Positions 15,976-21,556 of a stretch of 23,444 nucleotides of DNA are shown here, piece after piece (the stretch's first letter is position 1; every line of letters starts with the position of its first letter). Origin of the DNA: Prolixibacteraceae bacterium. Lineage in GTDB: Bacteria; Bacteroidota; Bacteroidia; Bacteroidales; Prolixibacteraceae. Made by a program: the position numbers and the translations under genes. The notes under the pieces are model-generated. The model made no database searches, was not told the origin of the DNA, and saw only the letters and a list, made by a program, of their open reading frames with translations. The stretch covers positions 369-23,812 of the forward strand of contig DPCJ01000072.1 in assembly GCA_003516705.1 (NCBI GenBank), given 5' to 3'.

Positions 15976-16395
15976 TTAGTCTTGTATCCTTATTTCAGTG
16001 GTAATCCCAATTGCTTTCCGGTACATAGCGCTAACACCACAATATCTTTCTTCCGAAAGATTTACTGCTTTTTCCAATTTATCCATCGGCAAATCTTTTC
16101 CTTTAAACTCGTAAATCACCCGCATCTGACTGAACTGTTTCGGATGTTCTTCGGTTAAATCGCCTTCAACCACTACGTTAAAAGCTTCCACTTCAACACG
16201 CATTTTTTTCAGAATTGAAACTACATCCATGCCGGTGCAACCTGCCAGAGCTACCAGCATCAGCGGTTTTGGGCGTGGACCGCGGTTTTCGCCACCAACC
16301 GGCTCGGCTGCGTCAATTATAATTTTATGCCCGTTTACTTCGGCTTCAAAAGCCATATTTTCGAGCCAGCTCACTTTTACCTGTTCTGTTGCCAT
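15976..16395 (-). CDS. OsmC/Ohr family protein
   Basis: Peroxiredoxin-like protein of the OsmC family, whose members reduce organic peroxides through two cysteines. The open frame reaches 16419, but the ATG at 16395 (MATEQVKVSW) is the better start, giving 139 residues. The two family cysteines are visible: Cys53 in LVALAGCTGMDVVSIL and Cys119 in SEERYCGVSAMYRKA. The arginine/proline-rich GGENRGPRPKPLML segment also fits. It belongs to the YhfA-like branch rather than true Ohr, and peroxidase activity there is less certain. It sits between thioredoxin reductase (58 bases upstream) and a thioredoxin (17 bases downstream), so these may supply its reducing power (inference). Confidence 0.92.
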   Translation of the reverse strand: MATEQVKVSWLENMAFEAEVNGHKIIIDAAEPVGGENRGPRPKPLMLVALAGCTGMDVVSILKKMRVEVEAFNVVVEGDLTEEHPKQFSQMRVIYEFKGKDLPMDKLEKAVNLSEERYCGVSAMYRKAIGITTEIRIQD

Positions 16396-16453
16396 TTGTA
16401 ATATTTTTTTGGAGTGCAAATCTATTTTATTATCTCAATTTATTAATGGTTTC

Positions 16454-17377
16454 TTAGTTATTACGCAAAAATTCAGATGCGCTCAGTGCGGCAATTGTTC
16501 CTTCAGCAACCGCTGTAGTAACCTGCCGGTACCTTTTGTTGATGCAGTCGCCGGCAGCAAGAACTCCTTTTATATTGGTTCTCATGTCGCTGTCAACCAC
16601 AATTTCCCTGCGATTATTCAATGTCACCAATCCATCCAGGCTTTCTGTATTTGGTTGATACCCCACAAAAATAAAAGTGCCGTCGGTTTTTAGTTCGGTT
16701 CTTTTCCCGGTTGGCAAATGTTCAATGACTACTTTTTCAAGATGTCCGTCGCCATAAAACCCCCTCAGTTCCGACTCCATAATAAATTCAATTTTCGGGT
16801 TCTTTCTGGCTTCGTGAATGGCATGTTCAAATGCCTGAAAATGGCCGAACTGATGAACGATGGTTACCTTTGTGGCGTAATTTGTGAGCGCCACAGCTTC
16901 CTCAAGCGCCGAATTTCCGCCGCCAACCACAACAACCTCTTTTCCTGTAAAAAAGTCACCGTCACAAGTAGCGCAGTAAGAGATTCCTTTTCCTTTAAGT
17001 TCGTCTTCGCCCTCAATATTCAGTGAGCGTGGCCTTCCGCCTGGAGTAAGAATTACCGACCTGCCTTTAAACACTTTTCCATCTCCCAACTCAATTTCCT
17101 TGACTTCTCCTTCGAGGTTATATTTTGTAATTTTTATGTTCGATTTTATTTTGCAGCCAAACGATTTTGCCTGGTCTTTCATAATGCCAGCCAAAACATA
17201 ACCTTTCACGGTTTCAACACCCGGATAATTGGCAATTTCTTCGGTTAAAACCATTTGCCCGCCTATAGCGCCTTCGTTTAAAATCAGTGTCGAAAGTTTT
17301 GCCCGCGAGGCATAAATGCCTGCAGTTAAACCGGCTGCACCGGCACCAACAATGATAACATCAAAAACTTCGTCCAT
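16454..17377 (-). CDS. trxB: Thioredoxin reductase
   Basis: FAD- and NADPH-dependent enzyme that reduces thioredoxin. The 307-residue product has the N-terminal FAD-binding GAGAAG motif (residues 11-16), the redox-active CATCDG (Cys135, Cys138) and the NADPH-binding GGGNSALEEA. The C-terminal FAD motif is GVLAAGDC, with VTTAVAEGTIAALSA next to it. The length is normal. It is the first gene of a - strand group with the OsmC-like and thioredoxin genes. A long hairpin lies 59 bases upstream and separates it from the preceding thioredoxin-like gene, so it probably has its own promoter, although I found no exact -7 match. Confidence 0.96.
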   Translation of the reverse strand: MDEVFDVIIVGAGAAGLTAGIYASRAKLSTLILNEGAIGGQMVLTEEIANYPGVETVKGYVLAGIMKDQAKSFGCKIKSNIKITKYNLEGEVKEIELGDGKVFKGRSVILTPGGRPRSLNIEGEDELKGKGISYCATCDGDFFTGKEVVVVGGGNSALEEAVALTNYATKVTIVHQFGHFQAFEHAIHEARKNPKIEFIMESELRGFYGDGHLEKVVIEHLPTGKRTELKTDGTFIFVGYQPNTESLDGLVTLNNRREIVVDSDMRTNIKGVLAAGDCINKRYRQVTTAVAEGTIAALSASEFLRNN

Positions 17378-17436
17378 ACGACAAACTATTAAAAATTAAA
17401 AATAAGAGATGAAAAATGAGTGGTATTTGGTATTTT

Positions 17437-17481
17437 ATAAGTTGTTCCGGTGTTGCCTTTAAGCAATCCGGAACAACTTAT
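17437..17481. terminator. Long hairpin between the thioredoxin-like gene and trxB
   Basis: A 14-base perfect inverted repeat, ATAAGTTGTTCCGG (17437-17450) and CCGGAACAACTTAT (17468-17481), with further partial pairing in the loop. It begins 9 bases past the end of the - strand gene at 17491. It lacks a clear T-run on either strand, so terminator is likely but not certain. Confidence 0.55.
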
Positions 17482-17490
17482 TTATAGTTT

Positions 17491-17841
17491 CTATTCGCCA
17501 AATTTAGCATCGAGAATGCCTGTTATCTGCTGCATACTCTGGATACTGCTGGTTGCCTGTACAACTTTGCCGTTTTTGTAGTACATGGTAAACGGAATAC
17601 CCATAAAACCACGACATTCGGGCGCATTTCTGATACTGGCTGCTTCAGGATTATCAAATCCAATTACGGCAAATTTTACATTTGTTTTTTCTTCCTGTAA
17701 CTCTTCCATTACATCGTACACAGGTAAACACATCGGGCCCATGCGGCCACAACATACCATCGCATTTTCGTTTTCACTGATAAATTTCTGCAGTTCTTCT
17801 GCCGATTCTATTTCGTGCAGGTTTGTTCTTAAAAATTTCAT
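17491..17841 (-). CDS. Thioredoxin-fold protein with atypical Cys motif
   Basis: A 116-residue protein with a thioredoxin-like layout but no classical CxxC. At the active-site position it reads CCGRMGPMCLPV (Cys30, Cys31, Cys38), so the usual WCGPC is replaced by a double cysteine and a third cysteine seven residues on. The cis-Pro loop is present (MGIPFTMYYKNGKVV, Pro83), and Cys76 lies just before it. I believe similar proteins occur in other anaerobes next to redox genes, but I cannot name the family. It follows the NifX-like gene by 32 bases on the - strand and precedes trxB, which places it in the thiol-redox cluster. It could be a thiol oxidoreductase, a persulfide carrier or a metal-binding protein; its electron donor is unknown. 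Confidence 0.8.
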   Translation of the reverse strand: MKFLRTNLHEIESAEELQKFISENENAMVCCGRMGPMCLPVYDVMEELQEEKTNVKFAVIGFDNPEAASIRNAPECRGFMGIPFTMYYKNGKVVQATSSIQSMQQITGILDAKFGE

Positions 17842-17873
17842 GATTCTAAAAATTTTATAGTTAATATTTCGAA

Positions 17874-18224
17874 TTATAGATTGCCGATTAATTCTGCAAT
17901 TATCTTTTTGTCCGACTCAAGTTTTCCCAGTAAATAGTCGTCAATAATTCGCTCGGGCGCTTCAATCGCAATACCCACGAAAAGGTTGATTTTTTCGGAG
18001 GCAAAAAGCCCGATTATGCGCCGATCGATGCGGTGTGTAACCACGTCGGTGATTCCTTCGCTTTTTAACCATGAGGGAAGTTCGGGAATGAGAATGTTAT
18101 CGGGTAAAAAGGCTGTCTTTGTTGATTTTATTGCTTTGTCAACCTCAAAAACCTCGTAATAATTACATTCTCCGAAGGTTTCGCTTAATAATCCATTGGC
18201 AATTGGTATTGCTATCCGTTTCAT
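17874..18224 (-). CDS. NifX/NifB-like FeMo-cofactor-biosynthesis-domain protein
   Basis: A 116-residue single-domain protein of the dinitrogenase iron-molybdenum cofactor superfamily (NifX, NafY, the NifB C-terminal domain). The start MKRIAIPIANGLLSETFGECNYYEVFEVD is characteristic: a beta strand, a Gly-Leu turn, an SETFGEC loop and a second strand. The ending VGIAIEAPERIIDDYLLGKL fits the C-terminal part. There is one cysteine (Cys20). No nif structural genes are in the window, so a role in nitrogenase is not indicated; such orphans are often found with redox or metal-cluster genes. It is the first gene of a - strand operon divergent from a Crp/Fnr-family regulator, with a good -7 element 24 bases upstream of the start. 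Confidence 0.82.
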   Translation of the reverse strand: MKRIAIPIANGLLSETFGECNYYEVFEVDKAIKSTKTAFLPDNILIPELPSWLKSEGITDVVTHRIDRRIIGLFASEKINLFVGIAIEAPERIIDDYLLGKLESDKKIIAELIGNL

Positions 18225-18247
18225 TTCTTATGCTATTTTCAACAGTA

Positions 18248-18255
18248 CAAATGTA
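18248..18255 (-). promoter_or_regulatory. Putative -7 promoter element for the NifX-like gene
   Basis: On the - strand this reads TACATTTG, an exact match to the Bacteroidota -7 consensus TAnnTTTG, 23 bases upstream of the gene start at 18224. No clear TTTG was found at the -33 position. Confidence 0.5.
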
Positions 18256-18310
18256 AGGGACGGCTATTTCAGATTTGAGAAAACAAGACTGAAGTTTAAT
18301 AGAACTACGG

Positions 18311-18341
18311 CTGTCATATTTCAGCTTTTTTCCTGTCAAAT
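18311..18341. promoter_or_regulatory. Paired direct repeats in the divergent intergenic region
   Basis: CTGTCATAT (18311-18319) and CTGTCAAAT (18333-18341) match at 8 of 9 bases and begin 22 bases apart, two helical turns. They lie between the divergent -7 elements and may be operator half-sites for the adjacent Crp/Fnr-family regulator. Confidence 0.35.
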
Positions 18342-18377
18342 GATATAAACAAAATCAGAATTAAGATAAAAAACACC

Positions 18378-18405
18378 TTTGTCTATTGATGATTTGGTAT
18401 TTTTG
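18378..18405 (+). promoter_or_regulatory. Putative promoter of the Crp/Fnr-family gene
   Basis: TATTTTTG at 18398-18405 matches TAnnTTTG exactly, and a TTTG lies at 18378-18381. The gap between them (16 bases) is a little shorter than the usual 19-21. The start codon follows 22 bases after the -7 element. Confidence 0.5.
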
Positions 18406-18427
18406 CAGCGTTTAAACAGCGAACAAA

Positions 18428-19096
18428 ATGTCGGAATTGCAACAATATAATTTAGTGGCAGAACAATTAATTGCAGAGAACCTGAACATTGGCGACGGAC
18501 AGAAAGCTAAAATCACCTATTTGCGTGGAGAGCAAATATTTAAACAGGGAGCATTTGCACCTTATGTGATTTATATTGTCAGTGGTTTGGTAAAAGTTTA
18601 CCTGCAAACAGGCTACGAAAAGCAAATAAATATTACGCTCGCTAAAGCTGGTGATTTTCTTGCATTTGCATCTGTTTTTGGTGAAAATGTGTATACTTAT
18701 TCAGCGCAGGCGCTCAGGGTATCAGAAATTTGTATGATAGAAAAAGAAAGTTTGAAAGCTGCTTTGCTAAATAATCCTGAATTTGCATTGCAAATCACCT
18801 CGCGGAATTACCGGATTGAAAGTTTGTTGCTCGAAACCATTAAAAACTTATCGTACAAACAAATGCGTGGGAAGCTGGCTTCGAGCCTTTTGTATCTCTC
18901 GCAGGAAGAATTTGCCGGTGAAAACGTTTTTGAATACCTCACCCGGCAAGATTTGGCTGATTTTGCCTCTGTTTCAACCGAAAGCGCAATTAAATTTCTG
19001 AAAGAATTTGAAAAAGAGGGCATCGTTAACCTTAACGGAAAGAATATTCAGCTGATTGACCTTGCTAAACTTGAACAAATCAGTAAAAACGGTTAA
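18428..19096 (+). CDS. Crp/Fnr family transcriptional regulator
   Basis: A 222-residue regulator with an N-terminal cyclic-nucleotide-binding-type beta-roll (residues about 25-115; YLRGEQIFKQGAFAPYVIYIVSGLVKVY, here shortened, is the family's opening) and a C-terminal winged helix-turn-helix (about 140-215; LTRQDLADFASVSTESAIKF is the HTH). There is only one cysteine, so no Fnr-type iron-sulfur cluster is possible; the ligand is unknown. It is divergent from the NifX-like and thioredoxin-fold genes and probably controls them and itself. Direct repeats between the two promoters are candidate binding sites. The next gene (ArfB-like) starts two bases after this stop codon, so they are co-transcribed. 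Confidence 0.93.
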   Translation: MSELQQYNLVAEQLIAENLNIGDGQKAKITYLRGEQIFKQGAFAPYVIYIVSGLVKVYLQTGYEKQINITLAKAGDFLAFASVFGENVYTYSAQALRVSEICMIEKESLKAALLNNPEFALQITSRNYRIESLLLETIKNLSYKQMRGKLASSLLYLSQEEFAGENVFEYLTRQDLADFASVSTESAIKFLKEFEKEGIVNLNGKNIQLIDLAKLEQISKNG

Positions 19097-19098
19097 GC

Positions 19099-19515
19099 AT
19101 GAAACTTACCGACCGCTTGAAAAAACAACTAGAAGAATCAGCACGGTTTTCTGCTTCGCGCAGTGGCGGACCGGGCGGACAGAATGTAAACAAGGTAAAT
19201 ACGCAGGTCGAGCTTCGTTTTTGGCTTGCTGGCACAACCTTATTCACAGAAGAAGAGAAAGCAAGACTGTTTGAAAAGCTTAAAAATAAGATCAATTCAG
19301 AGGGTGAAATTATTCTTACATCGCAGGAAGGGCGTTCACAACTTGAAAACAGGGAAATTGTAATTCAGAAATTTTTTGAGGCCATAGAAATGGCGCTCAG
19401 GGTTCAAAGAAAGAGAATAAAAACCGCTCCTTCGCAGGCCTCTGTCAGGGAAAGACTTGAAATTAAGAAAATAAACGCACAAAGAAAGCAAATGCGCAAA
19501 CCACCTGAACTTTGA
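19099..19515 (+). CDS. arfB: ArfB-type peptidyl-tRNA hydrolase (ribosome rescue)
   Basis: Releases nascent peptides from ribosomes stalled at mRNA ends, using a GGQ loop like that of release factors. The 138-residue protein has SGGPGGQNVNKVNTQVELRF (Gly26-Gly27-Gln28) and a basic C-terminal tail (RVQRKRIKTAPSQASVRERL, NAQRKQMRK) of the kind ArfB uses to enter the mRNA channel. The length is normal for ArfB and too short for a release factor. It begins two bases after the Crp/Fnr-family gene, an operon-like arrangement that does not by itself suggest a shared function. Confidence 0.94.
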   Translation: MKLTDRLKKQLEESARFSASRSGGPGGQNVNKVNTQVELRFWLAGTTLFTEEEKARLFEKLKNKINSEGEIILTSQEGRSQLENREIVIQKFFEAIEMALRVQRKRIKTAPSQASVRERLEIKKINAQRKQMRKPPEL

Positions 19516-19580
19516 GGGGTTCAGTTTTTAAAATTCAGGCGAAAATGTTTTCTTTACCAAATAAAATCTTTTGCTGTTCT

Positions 19581-20102
19581 ATGGTTCAATTGCTCAGAAA
19601 TATCAGAAATAAAATCATCAGGCTGATTGACTGGTTCTACTTCCCTGTTTTTCGGTTTATTCCAAACGAGGTTTTCAGATACGCATTTACAGGTGGCATT
19701 AATACAGCTTTAGATTTGTTTTTATACTTTATTATCTACCGTTATATACTCGACATGCAAATTGTTGACCTTGGTTTTTTGGCCATCAGCGCTCACATTG
19801 CAGCTTTTCTGATAGTTTTTCCTGTTACTTTTAGTACAGGTTTTATTCTTGCCAAATACGTAACTTTCAGTGCATCAGAACTTAGGGGGCGAATTCAGCT
19901 TTTCAGGTATGGTGTTACAGTTTTCGGATCGATTATGCTCAACTATGTTTTCCTTAAACTTTTTGTTGAGTATTTTGGTTGGTTTGCCACTTTCTCAAAA
20001 GCAATTACAACGGTAATTGTGGTAATTTACAGCTATATTTCGCAACGTTATTTTTCGTTTAAAACCGCGCAGGTAGCAGTATCGCGCAAAGTAAACGGGT
20101 AA
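19581..20102 (+). CDS. GtrA family membrane protein
   Basis: A small polytopic membrane protein of the GtrA family, whose members are thought to move lipid-linked sugars or assist polysaccharide glycosylation. The frame is open from 19512 and has ATGs at 19545 and 19581; I chose 19581 (MVQLLRNIRNKIIRLIDWFY) because it gives a 173-residue product with a family-like amphipathic start. The family region FRYAFTGGINTALDLFLYFI is followed by about three more membrane helices (LGFLAISAHIAAFLIVFPV, GVTVFGSIMLNYVFLKLF, AITTVIVVIYSYISQRYF). The basic C-terminus should be cytoplasmic. No glycosyltransferase partner is nearby. The family call is strong and the substrate unknown. Confidence 0.87.
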   Translation: MVQLLRNIRNKIIRLIDWFYFPVFRFIPNEVFRYAFTGGINTALDLFLYFIIYRYILDMQIVDLGFLAISAHIAAFLIVFPVTFSTGFILAKYVTFSASELRGRIQLFRYGVTVFGSIMLNYVFLKLFVEYFGWFATFSKAITTVIVVIYSYISQRYFSFKTAQVAVSRKVNG

Positions 20103-20163
20103 CGACAACTTTAACTGATACACGGTGTTATTTAATGCGCTAATCAGTTGATTTTAAAAGTAA

Positions 20164-20985
20164 ATGAACGAATTCCGCGACAAATATTATCCAACGGTTT
20201 TGCAGGCAATCCACCTGCTGGTATTGTACATTTTTATTCAGTCGTTGGTCGATTTTCCATTGGCAATGATAGATTATTACAACGATACTGAATACCTGTA
20301 CCATCCGGTAAAGAAAATCCTGCTTGGTGTTGGGTCAACGTTGTTTATCCTTTATTTTGGGTTTAAAAAATCGCAGGCTACGCTAAAAGAAGTTTTTCCT
20401 GTAAAAGCTTTTAATCCGCTGATATTGTTTCCAATTATTACTTTTTTGTGGGCAATGCAAAATCTGCTGGAAATCCCGAATAAATTTTTAGACAGGTACA
20501 TTCCCCCGCCCGATTGGTTTTGGGAAATGTTTAACAAGATTTTTGAAGGTGATTTCGGGTTTTGGGGTGCATTTATGAAAGTGGCAGTGGTGGCGCCTGT
20601 TGTGGAGGAACTCATTTTCAGGGGACTCATTTTGCAGGGATTCAGAAGAAATTATTCTCCCTTTGTTGCAGTACTGATTTCAGCTTTGTTGTTTGCGTTG
20701 TTTCATCTCAATCCCTGGCAATTTCCGGCAACTTTTATGTTAGGATTGCTGCTTGGCTGGATTATGCTGCGCACCGACAATATTTTGCTTGCCATTTTGG
20801 GGCATTCAATCAATAACTTTCTTGTGCTCATCAGTATAACTTACTGGAAGGAAATTCATGAGCTGCACTTTTATCTGTTGCAGAAACCGATGATTTATTT
20901 GTACAGTTCAATCGTTGTAATTATCTCAATTATATTGATTTATATTTTTGGCAAACGACGTATTACAAATGTAAACGAACTTTAA
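20164..20985 (+). CDS. CPBP family intramembrane metalloprotease
   Basis: A 273-residue membrane protein of the CPBP (CAAX protease/bacteriocin-processing, ABI) family. The catalytic motifs are intact: Glu148-Glu149 with Arg153 in VVEELIFRG, His181 in FALFHLNPWQF, and His214 with Asn218 in LGHSINNFLV. Several hydrophobic segments before and after the motifs give about seven or eight membrane helices. Such enzymes cleave within membranes; the substrate here is unknown, and roles range from protein processing to self-immunity against peptides. It ends 10 bases before the DUF456 gene, so these two are probably one operon. No bacteriocin genes are seen. Confidence 0.91.
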   Translation: MNEFRDKYYPTVLQAIHLLVLYIFIQSLVDFPLAMIDYYNDTEYLYHPVKKILLGVGSTLFILYFGFKKSQATLKEVFPVKAFNPLILFPIITFLWAMQNLLEIPNKFLDRYIPPPDWFWEMFNKIFEGDFGFWGAFMKVAVVAPVVEELIFRGLILQGFRRNYSPFVAVLISALLFALFHLNPWQFPATFMLGLLLGWIMLRTDNILLAILGHSINNFLVLISITYWKEIHELHFYLLQKPMIYLYSSIVVIISIILIYIFGKRRITNVNEL

Positions 20986-20995
20986 AAGGCTTAAA

Positions 20996-21478
20996 ATGGA
21001 TTATGTACTTATAATTTTTGGTGTGATTCTCACCCTTACCGGAATATTGGGATGCGTGTTACCCATGCTGCCAGGCCCACCAATAAACTATCTTGCGATA
21101 CTGTTGCTGCATTTCACTTCAAACCATCAGTTTTCAATCCGGTTTCTGGTTATTTGGGCTGTTATTGCAGCAGTGGTTGTTTTACTCGATTATCTGATTC
21201 CTGTTTGGGGAACCAAAAAATTTGGCGGGAGCAAACAGGGTGTCTGGGGTAGCGTCATCGGACTTGTAGCCGGTTTGTTTATATTCCCTCCTTTTGGAAT
21301 TATCATCGGGCCTTTTGCCGGTGCTGTAATCGGAGAATTTATTGCGGGAAAGGAATCCGGTGAGGCTTTTAAATCAGGATTCGGCTCATTTGTTGGTTTT
21401 TTGGCCGGCACGTTTATCAAATTAATTGCATCAGGTTTAATGACCTGGTATTTTTTCAAAGAACTGATAACCGGCTGA
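20996..21478 (+). CDS. DUF456 family membrane protein
   Basis: A 160-residue, very hydrophobic, Gly-rich protein of the DUF456 family, of unknown function. Helices are visible at about 4-20 (ILTLTGILGCVLPMLPGPP follows the first), 45-65, 80-105 and 125-155. The LPGPP turn near the start and the repeated GxxxG-like segments (GLVAGLFIFPPFGIIIGPFAGAVIGE, shown here in part) are characteristic. The segment IAGKESGEAFKSGFGSFVGF fits a glycine-zipper-like pair of helices. It follows the CPBP gene by 10 bases. No catalytic residues can be identified. Confidence 0.88.
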   Translation: MDYVLIIFGVILTLTGILGCVLPMLPGPPINYLAILLLHFTSNHQFSIRFLVIWAVIAAVVVLLDYLIPVWGTKKFGGSKQGVWGSVIGLVAGLFIFPPFGIIIGPFAGAVIGEFIAGKESGEAFKSGFGSFVGFLAGTFIKLIASGLMTWYFFKELITG

Positions 21479-21556
21479 CAACAAACTTTTTATTGAATTA
21501 ATAAAATGAAATTCAGGAGTTTGCGTTATATTCACAAAACTTAAAATTATCTTGTC

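Noticed and set aside
21488..21506. Hairpin TTTTATT-gaatt-AATAAAA after the DUF456 gene as a terminator
   Set aside because: The stem is pure A/T and weak and no T-run follows, so it does not meet the usual terminator pattern.
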